NCBI GenBank assembly: GCA_021158465.1
Contig: JAGGUN010000052.1
Span: 66,160 to 102,188 of the forward strand
Source of the DNA: a bacterium
GTDB taxonomy: Bacteria; UBP14; UBA6098; 4484-93
DNA length: 36,029 nt
Direction: 5' to 3'
Below the pieces are notes generated by a model. The model saw nothing but the letters and a program-made list of their open reading frames with translations, had not been told where the DNA came from and did no database searches. This document shows positions 1 to 9,685 of the stretch, piece after piece. Within the stretch, counting starts at the first letter, position 1; each line of letters starts with the position of its first letter. The position numbers and the translations under genes were made by a program.

Positions 1-524
1 CTATTCTTCCAGACCCGGATGCAGATTACGAGCAGGTCATAGATATCGATGCCTCCACAATTCCACCTATGGTCGCCAAGCCGCATACGGTGGACAATGT
101 CTCCCCTGTCGACGATGTAGAAGGGATAAAAATAGACCAGGTATTCTTTGGCACCTGCACAAACGGCAGGGTCGAGGACTTCGAGATAGCAGCAAGGATA
201 CTGAGAGGGAAAAAGGTGGCAAGATCCGTTCGGGTACTTGCATTCCCGGCATCCAGAAAAGTCCTGCTTGAGCTTGTTAAAAGGGGGATATATGAGACAC
301 TGGTTGAATCAGGTGTAGTTATGATGAATCCTGGATGTGGTCCCTGCCTTGGGGCACACGAGGGGGTATTAGCCGACGGCGAGCTCTGCCTATCGACCGC
401 CAACAGGAATTTCAAGGGTAGAATGGGTAACCCGGAATCATCCATATACCTCGCTTCGCCGGCGACCGCAGCAGCAAGCGCAATAACAGGGGTTATAACC
501 AACCCACAGGAGATGAGAAGATGA
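1..524 (+). CDS. leuC: 3-isopropylmalate dehydratase / homoaconitase-type large subunit, 3' part
   Basis: This is the C-terminal part of an aconitase-superfamily large subunit; the reading frame is open to the left edge, so the start lies outside the window. With its small subunit it would isomerise 2-isopropylmalate (leucine pathway) or a related hydroxy-acid using a 4Fe-4S cluster. The cluster ligands are visible: one Cys in the FFGTCTNGR motif and two in NPGCGPC. The [13 protein letters not shown] segment, which contacts substrate in this family, and the closing [14 protein letters not shown] block are intact. It overlaps leuD by 4 bases (ATGA), so the subunits are probably translationally coupled. 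LeuC, homoaconitase and methylmalate-type enzymes cannot be separated from this fragment. Confidence 0.93.
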   Translation, partial: ILPDPDADYEQVIDIDASTIPPMVAKPHTVDNVSPVDDVEGIKIDQVFFGTCTNGRVEDFEIAARILRGKKVARSVRVLAFPASRKVLLELVKRGIYETLVESGVVMMNPGCGPCLGAHEGVLADGELCLSTANRNFKGRMGNPESSIYLASPATAAASAITGVITNPQEMRR

Positions 525-1021
525 GGATAAAGGGTCGAGTGTGGAAATACGGCGACAATGTAAATACCGATGTCATCTTCCCAGGGAAGTACACATACTC
601 GATATTCGATGAGGGGGAAATGGCAAAACATGCGCTCGAGGATCTCGACCCAAGCTTTTCTAAGGATGTAAAAGCAGGCGACATTATCGTTGCCGGGAAG
701 AATTTCGGGTGTGGCTCATCCAGGGAACAAGCTGCTATCTGCCTGAAAGCCGCGGGCGTTAGCGCAGTAGTGGCAAAATCATTCGCAAGGATATTCTTCC
801 GAAACGCCATAAACGCTGGGCTCTGGGCTATTACAAACGACAAAGTTCAGGATATGGTCGAAAAATGGGATACTGTTGAGATCGACCTCGAGAAGGGAGA
901 AATTATAGTATGTGACAGGCGCCTCCGTTTCCAACCATACCCCGAGCAGATCAAAAAGATTATCGAAGCAGGAGGACTTATCCCTTATATCAAATCAAGC
1001 ACCAAAAGGAGAAGACAATGA
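521..1021 (+). CDS. leuD: 3-isopropylmalate dehydratase / homoaconitase-type small subunit
   Basis: The swivelling small subunit that pairs with the upstream large subunit; 166 aa is typical of the short LeuD/HacB type rather than the roughly 200-aa E. coli form. It shows the [11 protein letters not shown]-terminal motif, the GCGSSREQA substrate-binding motif around residues 66-74 and the [14 protein letters not shown] segment. The loop that reads YLRT or YLVY in characterised homoaconitase or isopropylmalate isomerase small subunits appears here as YTYS, so substrate preference is uncertain. The start overlaps the leuC stop. The gene ends 4 bases inside accB (ATGA), placing a branched-chain or lysine-type isomerase in one transcript with acetyl-CoA carboxylase genes. 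Confidence 0.93.
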   Translation: MRIKGRVWKYGDNVNTDVIFPGKYTYSIFDEGEMAKHALEDLDPSFSKDVKAGDIIVAGKNFGCGSSREQAAICLKAAGVSAVVAKSFARIFFRNAINAGLWAITNDKVQDMVEKWDTVEIDLEKGEIIVCDRRLRFQPYPEQIKKIIEAGGLIPYIKSSTKRRRQ

Positions 1022-1467
1022 ACCTCAAGAACATACAAAAGCTCATAAAGCTGGTAGAAGAAAGCGATATTGGAGAGATAGAAATAAGCTACTTTATGGG
1101 GAGGAGGATACGGATATCGAAGCATCCTAAGGCTGCTCCACAACCGCAAGAAAGGAGAGAAGAAAAGGTGGAAGAGAAACCTGCTCCTCCACCAGAAATA
1201 GATGAGAACATCGAGGAAAAGGAAGGGCTTGTTTCGATAAGTGCACCCATTGTTGGGACATTCTACCGGGCACCGGCACCGGACGCCGAGCCTTATGTCA
1301 AGGTCGGAGACCACATAGAGGAAGACACGGTCGTCTGCATCATCGAGGCAATGAAACTCTTTAACGAGATAAAAGCAGAGATAAGAGGAACAATAAAGCA
1401 GATCCTCGTGGAGAACGGTCAACCAGTGGAATACGGTCAAACACTCTTTCTGGTGGAACCTGACTGA
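1018..1467 (+). CDS. accB: biotin carboxyl carrier protein of acetyl-CoA carboxylase
   Basis: Carries the covalently bound biotin that shuttles carboxyl groups from biotin carboxylase (AccC) to the carboxyltransferase in the first step of fatty-acid synthesis. It is 149 aa. The N-terminal segment ([12 protein letters not shown] followed by EIEISYF) is the usual AccB start. A Pro/Glu-rich linker occupies roughly residues 40-72. The C-terminal biotinyl domain has the EAMKLFNEI motif with the biotinylated lysine at K113. The start overlaps the leuD stop. accC, its direct partner, is not adjacent: a pilT-like gene lies between them, which is unusual. Confidence 0.96.
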   Translation: MNLKNIQKLIKLVEESDIGEIEISYFMGRRIRISKHPKAAPQPQERREEKVEEKPAPPPEIDENIEEKEGLVSISAPIVGTFYRAPAPDAEPYVKVGDHIEEDTVVCIIEAMKLFNEIKAEIRGTIKQILVENGQPVEYGQTLFLVEPD

Positions 1468-1482
1468 TAAAAGGGAGGGAAT

Positions 1483-2625
1483 ATGTATAATTTGCTGGAG
1501 CTTTTAAGATTTATGCAAGAGAAGGAAGCCTCTGACCTGCACCTAAGAGTCGGGATGCCGCCGATATACAGGATAAACGGAGAACTCGTCAGGGTGGGAA
1601 CAGAACTGGTCACCCAGGAGGATATGCAAAAGATGGTATCCCGCATCCTTACTCCCAATCAAAGAGAAACCTTCGAGAGGGAGTATGAACTTGACTTCGC
1701 ACTCTCCGTGTCAAAGATAGGTAGGTTCAGGGTGAACCTGTTCAAACAGAGGGGAACATACGGACTTGCGCTCCGCTCGGTAAAGATGGTGATCCCCTCG
1801 TTTAAGGAGCTGAATCTGCCAAAAACTATGGAGAGGATAGCCGAGAACAGAAGGGGACTGGTTTTGGTTACCGGTATTACCGGGAGCGGAAAAAGCACAA
1901 CATTAGCCTCCATTATAGACTACATCAACTCAACAAGAGCAGTGAATATCCTAACTATCGAAGACCCGATCGAATATGTCCACAGAAACAAGAAGAGCGT
2001 CATAGGACAGAGAGAGATAGGTTCAGACACGCTCTCGTTCTCGTCCGCCTTGAGACACGCACTGAGAGAGGATCCGGATGTCATCCTCATCGGTGAGATA
2101 AGGGATGCTGAGTCAATGCAGATAGCGCTCTCTGCTGCGGACACAGGACACCTCGTTCTCTCTACCTTGCACACGCTCGACTCTGTCCAGACAATATATA
2201 GAATCCTCTCCTTCTTCCCACCCTACCAACACCAAGAGGTCAGGTTGCTCCTCTCAACAACACTAAAGGCGATAATTTCCCAGAGGCTCATCCCACGCTC
2301 CGATATGCCAGGAAGGGTGCCAGCTGTGGAGATACTCATAGGAACCCCTGCTATCTGTTCACGCATCATCGATCCAGAGAAAACATCGGAGATAAAAGAC
2401 CTGATAGCAGAAGGTGCAGTTCAGTATGGAATGCAAACATTCGACCAGTCGTTGATGTGGCTCTACCGTCAAGGAAAGATATCGCTCGAGACTGCCCTAC
2501 AAAACGCATCCAACCCTGACGACTTCAAGCTGAGGGTAGCTGGTATCGTCGGAGGCGCCGATAGAGGCTGGAAAGAGTTCGAAATAGAGAAGAAAGAGGA
2601 AACACAAGAAACAGAGAAGAAATGA
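1483..2625 (+). CDS. pilT: PilT-type twitching/retraction ATPase
   Basis: A hexameric secretion-superfamily ATPase of the type IV pilus retraction class; 380 aa. The N-terminal PAS-like region contains [12 protein letters not shown]. Walker A is GITGSGKST at residues 131-139 (K137). An Asp box (DPIEYVH), a Walker B region ([12 protein letters not shown]) and the His box (LSTLHT) follow. The C-terminal GMQTFDQSL motif is characteristic of PilT rather than PilB. A good ribosome binding site (GGGAGG) precedes the ATG. The gene overlaps accC by 4 bases. No other pilus genes are visible, so its place between accB and accC is odd. It could drive pilus retraction or serve another secretion-type function. 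Confidence 0.93.
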   Translation: MYNLLELLRFMQEKEASDLHLRVGMPPIYRINGELVRVGTELVTQEDMQKMVSRILTPNQRETFEREYELDFALSVSKIGRFRVNLFKQRGTYGLALRSVKMVIPSFKELNLPKTMERIAENRRGLVLVTGITGSGKSTTLASIIDYINSTRAVNILTIEDPIEYVHRNKKSVIGQREIGSDTLSFSSALRHALREDPDVILIGEIRDAESMQIALSAADTGHLVLSTLHTLDSVQTIYRILSFFPPYQHQEVRLLLSTTLKAIISQRLIPRSDMPGRVPAVEILIGTPAICSRIIDPEKTSEIKDLIAEGAVQYGMQTFDQSLMWLYRQGKISLETALQNASNPDDFKLRVAGIVGGADRGWKEFEIEKKEETQETEKK

Positions 2626-3974
2626 TAAAAAAACTCCTCATCGCCAATCGAGGAGAAATCGCACTGAGAGTGATAAGAGCCTGCAAAGAGCTCGGAATCA
2701 CATCCGTTGCAGTTTTCTCCGAAGCAGACAAAAACGCACTTCACACCATGTTTGCAGACGAGAGTATCTGCATCGGGAAGGCAGAATCGACCAAAAGCTA
2801 CCTCGACCCAAGGCAGGTTATATCCGCTGCTGTGATAAGCGGAGCCGATGGCATACACCCAGGATACGGATTCCTCGCCGAAAACCCGGACTTCGCCGAG
2901 ATGTGCGCCTCACATAATATAAAGTTCGTCGGGCCTGAGCAGAATATGATAAGAACTATGGGAAACAAATCCGAGGCAAAAAGGATTATGAAAAACTCGG
3001 ATATCCCCGTCATCCCAGGAAGTGAGGGGATCGTAACAGACGAGAAAGAGGCTCTGCTCATTGCTGAGGAGATAGGCTTCCCCATCTTGATAAAGGCAAC
3101 CGCTGGAGGCGGCGGAAAGGGAATGAGGCTCGTAAGGGAGAAGAAAGAGTTCCACGAGGCGTTTATAACAGCCCAAGCAGAAGCACAAAAGGCGTTCAAT
3201 AACCCAGGGGTTTACCTCGAAAAGTTCATCGAAAATCCGCATCACATTGAGGTCCAACTCCTCGCCGACTCACACGGAAACATCATCGCCTTCCCCGAAA
3301 GAGAATGCTCCATCCAACGAAGACACCAGAAACTGGTGGAGGAATCTCCATCACCTGTCGTTGATAAGAAGCTAAGAAATAGATTGCAGGAGGCTGCAAT
3401 AAAGGCTGCCAAAAGTATAGGATACGAGAGCGCAGGAACAATCGAATTCCTCCTGGATAACGATGAAAACTTCTACTTCATGGAGATGAACACCAGAATC
3501 CAAGTCGAACACCCGATAACAGAGACAATAACAGGGGTCGACCTCGTGAAGGAACAGATAAAAATTGCTATGGGGGAAAAACTATCATACACTCAGGACA
3601 AGATACCGACCCGCGGACACGCTATCGAATGCCGAATAAATGCAGAAGACCCAGAGAACAACTTTGCACCTTCTCCAGGGCTCATTGACGGATTTCACCT
3701 ACCAGGAGGACCAGGTATCAGGGTGGATAGCCATATCTATGCAGGATACATTGTACCCCCCCACTACGATTCCCTCATCGCAAAGCTCATCAGTTGGGGA
3801 AATAACCGCCAGGAAGCGATAGAAAGAATGAAACGCGCACTGGACGAGTTCATAATATCAGGCATTAAAACAACTATACCGTTGCACAAAGCCGTTATGA
3901 ACGATGAGAGGTTCCTTAAAGGAAACTACAACACCTCATTCCTTGAAGTGTACCTGAAAGGAGAACCTGCTTGA
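2622..3974 (+). CDS. accC: biotin carboxylase subunit of acetyl-CoA carboxylase
   Basis: ATP-grasp enzyme that carboxylates biotin on AccB using bicarbonate and ATP; cytosolic; 450 aa, the normal length. It begins with the family signature [17 protein letters not shown]. The GGGGKGMR glycine loop (ATP lid), the [14 protein letters not shown] substrate motif and the [14 protein letters not shown] catalytic segment are all present, followed by the biotin carboxylase C-terminal domain. It overlaps pilT upstream (ATGA). Its TGA stop overlaps the TTG start of the histidine kinase gene. Pyruvate or propionyl-CoA carboxylase subunits are similar, but accB in the same operon favours acetyl-CoA carboxylase. 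Confidence 0.95.
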   Translation: MIKKLLIANRGEIALRVIRACKELGITSVAVFSEADKNALHTMFADESICIGKAESTKSYLDPRQVISAAVISGADGIHPGYGFLAENPDFAEMCASHNIKFVGPEQNMIRTMGNKSEAKRIMKNSDIPVIPGSEGIVTDEKEALLIAEEIGFPILIKATAGGGGKGMRLVREKKEFHEAFITAQAEAQKAFNNPGVYLEKFIENPHHIEVQLLADSHGNIIAFPERECSIQRRHQKLVEESPSPVVDKKLRNRLQEAAIKAAKSIGYESAGTIEFLLDNDENFYFMEMNTRIQVEHPITETITGVDLVKEQIKIAMGEKLSYTQDKIPTRGHAIECRINAEDPENNFAPSPGLIDGFHLPGGPGIRVDSHIYAGYIVPPHYDSLIAKLISWGNNRQEAIERMKRALDEFIISGIKTTIPLHKAVMNDERFLKGNYNTSFLEVYLKGEPA

Positions 3975-6520
3975 GGTTAAAAAACTATATCCTCATTACC
4001 GCCGTCATCATAGGGATATTGAGCATATTTTATATGGGATATGTCCTGAAAAGCGTAAGAGAACGAGCTATCTCTACATTCTCCTCTGTCCAGATGACTT
4101 CATCGAGAGGCGCTGCCATCGGCATCGAAAGATACACCAACGGGATAATGAAGGACCTCCGCTACACTGTGAGAAACTATCCAGAACTCTACAAAAACCC
4201 ACGGGAAAGAAGAAAAGCCCTCAAGACGCTCTGGGACATAGGAGAAGGAGAATATATCTCCTGCTCCTTCGTGAACAAAGACGGGATACTTACGGCAACA
4301 TATCCACCAGAGTACTCAAGCGTGGAGGGAACAGACATCTCGTATCAGACACATATAAAAGAGATAAAAAGAGAGCATAAACCCACGGTATCCGACCCAA
4401 TAAGAGCTGTCCAAGGGTTCGAGGCTCTCATATTCCACCACCCTATATTCTCACCAGATTCAAACTTCGAAGGCTCAATCGCCGCTCTTATCCCCTTCAA
4501 GACCATATCAGAAAAGTTTATAACACCTATGTACAAACGAGGGATTCAGTCCATCTTCATCGTGAATCAAAGGGGAACTGTAATAGAGGCTCCCGACACA
4601 CAGATGGTAGGGGAACATTATAAAAACAGCCGGTTCTTTCAATCTATCGCTGACAAAGACAAGACCTTACTGGAAACAGCCCTCAAAGGAGCAAGTGGAA
4701 CAGCGGTTATCTCCGATACCACAGGTCACAAGTTTATCGTCGCATACGCACCCATCAAAATAAACAGATATCTCTGGGAGGTATTTGCAGTCAGCTCACA
4801 GGATGCCGCACTTGCACCGATCAAAAAGATAATACACTACGGCATCGGATGGCTGGTTACCTTACTTGCCATATACTTTGTCATCTCACTTATAATAATC
4901 GAGCTTTATAAGCACATAAGCATTACCGAGGAGAGAGCCAAGATAATAAGCCTGCTTGAGGAAGAAATCTTGGCAAGAACAGCCTCACTATCCAAGACGA
5001 CAGGATTCTTGAACAACATCCTCGAGAACTCCATCGAATACGGGATCATCTCTCTCAACGAGGATGGAGAAATCGTTATCTGGAACAAGGGAATGGAAAA
5101 TATCACAGGGTATTCAAAGGATGAAATAACCAGTGCCGCTACCTCTGACCTTCCCAAAGAGTTTCAGAAACTCTTCGAAATCGCAAACTCCGTCAGCAAG
5201 AAGCACAAACCTTGGAAAGGAGAATGCGAGCTTGTAGCAAAAAATGGTGATAACATTACCTGCGAAGTAACTGTGAGCAATATCACCGACTCTGGGGGAA
5301 AAGAATACGGAGTCCTCGTGCTTATGAGGAATATCACTCAGGAAAAGAAGCTTAAAGAAAAGATAAGGCAGTATACAGAGAATCTCGAGCGTCTCGTTGC
5401 AGAAAGGACAAAGGAACTCGCCGAGAGTGAAGAAAAATATCGTGCACTGTTTGAAAAAGCACAGATAGGTGTCCTTGTTCATACAAACGGTATCGTTGAG
5501 GCTGCTAATCCAGCGATGTGTGAGATGGCTGGAATAGACGCTGAAACAGCCATCGGAATGTCTATCTTCGATTTCATCCCATACGAAGAGGACAGAGAAA
5601 AGGTCAGGGAAGGAATGAAGAAAAGGCTCTCGGGAGAACCCGTCTCCGCATACACCATCAGGATAAGAAAAACAACAGGCGAACTCTTCTACGGCTCCAT
5701 CAACGCAAGCCTCATCTCTCCGGCTGAAAAGAGATTCTTGGTCAATGTTGTCGATGTCTCCAGGGATGTTGAATTAGAGAAGGAAAGAAAAAGGGCACAG
5801 GAGCAATTATGGCAGGCATCAAAGCTCGCCTCCATAGGAGAACTTGCCGCAGGAATTGCTCATGAGATTAACAACCCACTTATGGGCATCATTAACTACG
5901 CTCAACTCATCGCAGACGAGCTAACAGAAGGTTCTGAGGCAAAGCGGTTTGTTAACGGGATAATAACCGAGGGAAAACAGATAGCCTCAACCATCCGAAA
6001 CCTGCTGTTATTCGCACGCCAGGAAAAACAAGATTTTTCCCCAGAAGAGATTACCGATGTAATCGAATCTTCTCTATCACTTGTAGAACGCCAGCTTGAA
6101 AAAGACGGAATTACCATTATACGGGAGTTCCAGGATAACCTACCCTTAGTAAACATCAAAAGCAACCGGATAAAAGAGGTGTTCGTGAACATACTCTCAA
6201 ACGCCAGATACGCCCTAAACGAAAAATACCCGCTACCCGATGAAAACAAGATCATAAAGATACATACGGATACCATCACCGAAGACGGGGAAAAGAAGGT
6301 AAGGGTACAGTTCTATGATTCGGGGACTGGAATAAAGAACGAGGATATTCCAAAGCTGTTCGACCCGTTCTTTACCACGAAGAAAGGAGGCGAGGGAACA
6401 GGTCTCGGTCTCTCCATAAGCTACGGCATTATCAAGGAACACAAAGGAAATATCGAGGTCGAAAGCGTCTATGGGGTCTATACCGTGGTTAGTATCACCC
6501 TACCAGTAGCAAGGGCGTAA
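3971..6520 (+). CDS. membrane sensor histidine kinase with periplasmic sensor and two PAS domains
   Basis: An 849-aa hybrid-length but non-hybrid kinase. Layout: transmembrane helix at about 6-26, a large extracytoplasmic sensor of double-Cache character (about 30-285), a second helix at about 291-313, PAS 1 (about 346-460), a coiled coil, PAS 2 (about 490-605), HisKA with the phospho-acceptor H631 in [10 protein letters not shown], and a C-terminal HATPase with its N box ([10 protein letters not shown]) and glycine boxes (DSGTGI, GTGLGLS). The start is TTG overlapping the accC stop, supported by AAAGGAG just upstream. No response regulator is encoded in the window, so its partner is elsewhere. 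The ligand is unknown. The HisKA sequence resembles NtrB/AtoS-type kinases that often pair with sigma54 activators; that is inference. Confidence 0.92.
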   Translation: MRLKNYILITAVIIGILSIFYMGYVLKSVRERAISTFSSVQMTSSRGAAIGIERYTNGIMKDLRYTVRNYPELYKNPRERRKALKTLWDIGEGEYISCSFVNKDGILTATYPPEYSSVEGTDISYQTHIKEIKREHKPTVSDPIRAVQGFEALIFHHPIFSPDSNFEGSIAALIPFKTISEKFITPMYKRGIQSIFIVNQRGTVIEAPDTQMVGEHYKNSRFFQSIADKDKTLLETALKGASGTAVISDTTGHKFIVAYAPIKINRYLWEVFAVSSQDAALAPIKKIIHYGIGWLVTLLAIYFVISLIIIELYKHISITEERAKIISLLEEEILARTASLSKTTGFLNNILENSIEYGIISLNEDGEIVIWNKGMENITGYSKDEITSAATSDLPKEFQKLFEIANSVSKKHKPWKGECELVAKNGDNITCEVTVSNITDSGGKEYGVLVLMRNITQEKKLKEKIRQYTENLERLVAERTKELAESEEKYRALFEKAQIGVLVHTNGIVEAANPAMCEMAGIDAETAIGMSIFDFIPYEEDREKVREGMKKRLSGEPVSAYTIRIRKTTGELFYGSINASLISPAEKRFLVNVVDVSRDVELEKERKRAQEQLWQASKLASIGELAAGIAHEINNPLMGIINYAQLIADELTEGSEAKRFVNGIITEGKQIASTIRNLLLFARQEKQDFSPEEITDVIESSLSLVERQLEKDGITIIREFQDNLPLVNIKSNRIKEVFVNILSNARYALNEKYPLPDENKIIKIHTDTITEDGEKKVRVQFYDSGTGIKNEDIPKLFDPFFTTKKGGEGTGLGLSISYGIIKEHKGNIEVESVYGVYTVVSITLPVARA

Positions 6521-6528
6521 ATTTTTAC

Positions 6529-6556
6529 TTGATTTCACCCCATTTTCGCTTATAAT
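6529..6556 (+). promoter_or_regulatory. sigma70-like promoter for the rpsF operon
   Basis: TTGATT (6529-6534) and a perfect TATAAT (6551-6556) are separated by 16 bases in the only long gap of the first 17 kb. The predicted transcript would start near 6563 and carry a leader of roughly 65-70 bases before rpsF. Confidence 0.7.
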
Positions 6557-6572
6557 GAATGGTTGATTTTCC

Positions 6573-6622
6573 CCTATTCTATTCCGGACGGTGAATAGGA
6601 TCATCTAAAGTCCGAAGGGAGG
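6573..6622 (+). promoter_or_regulatory. structured rpsF leader, candidate S6:S18 autoregulatory RNA
   Basis: CCTATTC (6573-6579) is perfectly complementary to GAATAGG (6593-6599). Inside that loop, CGGAC (6585-6589) is complementary to GTCCG (6610-6614), which sits just before the ribosome binding site GGGAGG (6617-6622) and the TTG start at 6631. The two helices interleave, as in an H-type pseudoknot. rpsF leaders in many bacteria contain an RNA element with an exposed CCG that is bound by the S6:S18 pair, and the second helix here includes a CCG. The pairings are seen directly; the pseudoknot and its function are inferred. Confidence 0.5.
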
Positions 6623-6630
6623 CAATAAAG

Positions 6631-6984
6631 TTGAAGAGAACCTACGAACTGGTGGTTATCACTCCCCCACACCTTGAGACCGATGAGCGAGAGGCTCTCC
6701 TTGAAAAGATTCGGGGCTACATCTCATCCAGCAACGGAAAGATTATAGGAGAAGAGGACTGGGGGCTGAGAAAATTCTGTTACCCTATCAAAAGGTCCGA
6801 CAGCGGATACTACACGCTGTTTGTCTTCGATGGGAAGGAAACATCCCCGAAAAGGATAGATGAAAGCCTTCGACTCAACGAGAATGTCCTAAGACACCTT
6901 ATTGTCCATAGGGAAAAACCCTACTCACCGTCGCCAATGGCACCAAAACCAGAGGAGCCCGATGAAGAAGCGGAAGAAAGCTAA
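6631..6984 (+). CDS. rpsF: 30S ribosomal protein S6
   Basis: Small-subunit protein that binds the central domain of 16S rRNA as a dimer with S18. It is 117 aa and begins with [12 protein letters not shown]. The body shows the S6 pattern [14 protein letters not shown] and ends in an acidic tail ([10 protein letters not shown]). It starts with TTG, read as fMet, eight bases after GGGAGG; no ATG with a better ribosome binding site is available. The 3' end overlaps rpsR by 23 bases. There is no ssb gene between rpsF and rpsR, unlike many bacteria. Confidence 0.96.
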   Translation: MKRTYELVVITPPHLETDEREALLEKIRGYISSSNGKIIGEEDWGLRKFCYPIKRSDSGYYTLFVFDGKETSPKRIDESLRLNENVLRHLIVHREKPYSPSPMAPKPEEPDEEAEES

Positions 6985-7222
6985 AGCCAAAAAAGGTCAG
7001 GAGACAAAGAGGAGGAAACCCTGCCGGTTCTGCCAGGACCCGTCTTTAGAAATAGACTACAAAAACATTGAACTCCTGAGACAGTTCGTCTCCGAGAGGG
7101 GGAAGATTAAGGCTCGCAGGGTTACAGGCACCTGTGCCAAACATCAGAGGAAACTCGCCATCGCTATAAAGAGAGCCCGCTTCCTTGGTCTACTCCCCTA
7201 CCATGTCTATGTCTATAGGTGA
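6962..7222 (+). CDS. rpsR: 30S ribosomal protein S18, zinc-ribbon type
   Basis: Forms the S6:S18 pair on 16S rRNA; 86 aa from the ATG at 6962. A longer in-frame start at 6902 would add 20 residues read from inside rpsF and is not favoured. AGAGGAG lies just upstream of 6962. The basic N-terminus leads into the conserved core [17 protein letters not shown] and [14 protein letters not shown]. Four putative zinc ligands are present, C21, C24, C58 and H61, marking the zinc-binding (C+) form of S18. Confidence 0.95.
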   Translation: MKKRKKAKAKKGQETKRRKPCRFCQDPSLEIDYKNIELLRQFVSERGKIKARRVTGTCAKHQRKLAIAIKRARFLGLLPYHVYVYR

Positions 7223-8117
7223 ACCAAAGGGAATTTACGCCGCCTTCATACTCAGTATGCTATTGCCAGTCCTATACGCAGCAGGAGTAGGTGGTAGTAT
7301 AGGGGTGGTGATATGGGAGATAGCGGGAACAACAGCATTCACCATATCAAGCCATTTTATGGGAATAAAATCAGCGGTCGGCATCCTACCAATTATGGTT
7401 GCCATACCGTTCTCCGGATTCTTTGACTATGTCTACCTTCCACTCCTGAACATATTTGTAATCGGCTTCGCTATGGGGATATACACAAGGATGTCAAGCA
7501 AGCCCAAAGCCATCATACTTACGGGTGTTGCTTCTGCAGCGGTCGGGGTCGCCGTATTCGCTGGAGATTTCTCACTCCGCCTGACGGGAATTAGAGAACT
7601 TGCGAAATCAGAGCTCCTGTCCGTCGTCTCTTACCCACAGGAAATGGAAAAAATTGCCTCAAGGGCTGTAGAGATCACAACAGAAAGCTTGCCCGCAATC
7701 TTCATATTCTCATCCATCATAAAGGTGATCCTGGTTTATTACTTGGCATCAAAGCTCGTAAGCTCACTCAAACCACTACCGAAACTTGCAAAATGGCATC
7801 TGCCAGTATGGACCCTCATCGTCCCTGTAACAGGAGTAACCCTCATCTCATCCGGATACGATAGCATTATCCACATCATATCAGAGAATATACTTGTGTT
7901 CTCACTCCTCCTATTCGCTATGGGAGGTGTGTTCTTTCTGGAATCCATCTTTGAGAGAAGGAATGTGGCAGTGATCAGCCGAGCCATCGGATACGTTGTT
8001 ATGCTCTTTTTGCAGGGGATATTCATCCCTATCCTGGCATTGGTCGGAATAAGCGATACCGCATTCAACCTCAGAAAACTCACAAAAGGAGAAGAAGATG
8101 AAGGTGATACTGCTTGA
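7203..8117 (+). CDS. polytopic membrane protein, YybS/DUF2232-like
   Basis: About 304 aa, almost all hydrophobic, with roughly eight predicted membrane segments and short charged loops. Position between rpsR and rplI matches the YybS (DUF2232) family found there in several phyla; sequence similarity to that family is plausible but not proven by eye. The start is uncertain: ATG at 7203 or 7209 both lie inside the rpsR end, TTG at 7185 is possible, and none has a strong ribosome binding site, so coupling to rpsR translation is likely. The 3' end overlaps rplI by 20 bases. Its biochemical role is unknown. Confidence 0.72.
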   Translation: MSMSIGEPKGIYAAFILSMLLPVLYAAGVGGSIGVVIWEIAGTTAFTISSHFMGIKSAVGILPIMVAIPFSGFFDYVYLPLLNIFVIGFAMGIYTRMSSKPKAIILTGVASAAVGVAVFAGDFSLRLTGIRELAKSELLSVVSYPQEMEKIASRAVEITTESLPAIFIFSSIIKVILVYYLASKLVSSLKPLPKLAKWHLPVWTLIVPVTGVTLISSGYDSIIHIISENILVFSLLLFAMGGVFFLESIFERRNVAVISRAIGYVVMLFLQGIFIPILALVGISDTAFNLRKLTKGEEDEGDTA

Positions 8118-8544
8118 GCGGGTACCAAAGCTTGGTGATGTGGGCGATGTTGTCACCACAAAGGATGGCTACGCCCGAAACTACCTCGTCCCGAAAGGGC
8201 TCGCTATACCAGCAACCAAGAAGAACCTCAAACAGATTGAAAAGATTAAACGCTTCAAGGCAGGGATTGAGGAGAAGAAACGCGCCCGACTGCAGGATGT
8301 TGCTGAAAAACTGGAGAATACTTCCTGTGAGATTGTCGTTAATGTGGACGAGGAAGACCATCTGTTCGGTTCGGTCACGGCAGGTATGATTGCAGAGGCA
8401 ATAAACAAACAGGGGTTTGCTATCGACAAGAAGCAGATACAGCTGGACGAGCCGATAAACTCCCTCGGAATCTATTATGTTACCGTAAACCTCCACAGGG
8501 AGATCCAAGCAAAGCTTAAGGTATGGGTTCTTAAGAGCGAGTAA
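8098..8544 (+). CDS. rplI: 50S ribosomal protein L9
   Basis: Large-subunit protein with two globular domains joined by a long helix; 148 aa, normal length. The N-terminal rRNA-binding domain carries [23 protein letters not shown] (seen as two adjacent motifs) and the NYLVPKGLAIPAT signature. The lysine-rich connecting helix follows, then the C-terminal domain with HLFGSVTAGMIAEAI. The start lies within the end of the preceding membrane-protein gene, with AAAGGAGAAG as ribosome binding site. Confidence 0.97.
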   Translation: MKVILLERVPKLGDVGDVVTTKDGYARNYLVPKGLAIPATKKNLKQIEKIKRFKAGIEEKKRARLQDVAEKLENTSCEIVVNVDEEDHLFGSVTAGMIAEAINKQGFAIDKKQIQLDEPINSLGIYYVTVNLHREIQAKLKVWVLKSE

Positions 8545-8545
8545 T

Positions 8546-9205
8546 ATGGCGATATTTTACAGACTACTATTAGCCCACCTTCTGGCAGATTTTCCACTAC
8601 AGACAAGGGAGCTGTATAGTTTGAGGTCTAAGGGGATAATAGGTGTTCTACCCCATGGGGGCGTCTTTCTCTCCACCGCATTCTTTGTTCTCTTCCCTTA
8701 CTGGGATGTGCCTGTATATCTCTTGCTGATACTTGCGCTTGCGCTTTCGCATGTTGCTGTGGATTATGCAAAGGTAAAGCTCGAATCGAGGAGGAAGGAT
8801 TCTGCACTCCTCTTCTTCGGCGACCAAGGGATACACATCCTCCTGCTCTTCATCGGCAGTCTCGTTGTTCCACCTATACCAGATAAAGGGATGGTCAAGT
8901 TCGAGCTGTTATGTTTGGCTGTCTTTGTTATATGGGTTCTCCCATACATTGAGCATTACCTCAGGGTTGCAAGAGTGAGCAATGTCTCTGTGGGGTTCAT
9001 CCGCCTTGGGATATTCGAGAGGGGAATGTTCTTTCTTGGTGTAATCATCTCAGGGTGGTATCTCTTGCTTATACCGGTAGGCGTCTTACCGAGGATATGG
9101 AGAGCCTTAAACATACCGGGGACAAAATTTCCACTGCTCGATTGGCTGATAGCCCTGGGAGCAACTGCCCTCGGGAAGAAGGTGATACTCGGGTTCTTAG
9201 TCTAA
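8546..9205 (+). CDS. DUF3307 family membrane protein
   Basis: 219 aa with about six hydrophobic segments. The opening RLLLAHLLADFPLQT and the internal HVAVDYAK and FFGDQGIHILLL motifs are hallmarks of the DUF3307 family, whose conserved Asp, His and Gln residues lie within or next to membrane helices. Function is unknown. The ATG comes one base after the rplI stop, so it probably depends on ribosomes leaving rplI. Base use is richer in G and T than in flanking plus-strand genes, as expected for a membrane protein, so this alone does not show transfer. Confidence 0.8.
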   Translation: MAIFYRLLLAHLLADFPLQTRELYSLRSKGIIGVLPHGGVFLSTAFFVLFPYWDVPVYLLLILALALSHVAVDYAKVKLESRRKDSALLFFGDQGIHILLLFIGSLVVPPIPDKGMVKFELLCLAVFVIWVLPYIEHYLRVARVSNVSVGFIRLGIFERGMFFLGVIISGWYLLLIPVGVLPRIWRALNIPGTKFPLLDWLIALGATALGKKVILGFLV

Positions 9206-9220
9206 AAAGAGAGGTAGGAT

Positions 9221-9676
9221 ATGCTTCCTGCTCAGGTAAGAATGCTTGCTTTTGACATCAAGGCAAATACGCCTGTTATCGTACTGGAGGTTGGAAAGAA
9301 CAGTATTGTTCCTATCTGGATTGGAACAGCCGAGGCGAGGGCAATTGCTATGGCGCTTGCAGGACTAAAACCAGTCCGTCCAATGAGCCATGACCTTATA
9401 AAGGAGATAGTAGAAGGGCTTGATGCAAAGCTCGAGCGGGTGGTCATAACCGGGATCAGAGAGGATATCTACTACGCCTTGCTACACATAAACCAGCAAG
9501 ACAAGACTATAGTCATTGACGCGAGACCATCCGATTCCATTGCACTTGCACTGAGAACCAACTCGCCCATCTTCGTGAGCGATGATATTCCTGTCGTCGA
9601 AGAGACAGAAGAGAACAAACTGTTTCTCGAGCTCAAAAATAGGCTAAGAACTATAAGACCCGAGGATATAGCGTAA
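9221..9676 (+). CDS. bifunctional nuclease (BFN/DUF151) family protein
   Basis: 151 aa. It has the family features PVIVLEVGKNSIVPIWIG near the N-terminus, the EARAIAMAL segment, HDLIKEIVEGL and the ARPSDSIALALRTNSPIFV motif. Plant and bacterial members have been reported to cleave RNA and DNA, and Thermotoga TM0160 is the structural prototype; the cellular role in bacteria is unclear. A purine-rich ribosome binding site (GAGAGGTAGG) precedes the ATG. It sits in the same close-packed run as the ribosomal genes upstream. Confidence 0.88.
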   Translation: MLPAQVRMLAFDIKANTPVIVLEVGKNSIVPIWIGTAEARAIAMALAGLKPVRPMSHDLIKEIVEGLDAKLERVVITGIREDIYYALLHINQQDKTIVIDARPSDSIALALRTNSPIFVSDDIPVVEETEENKLFLELKNRLRTIRPEDIA

Positions 9677-9685
9677 GGGAGAAGT

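Noticed and set aside
6902-6961. Longer start of rpsR
   Set aside because: The extra 20 residues are read from within rpsF and do not fit S18; the ATG at 6962 has its own ribosome binding site.
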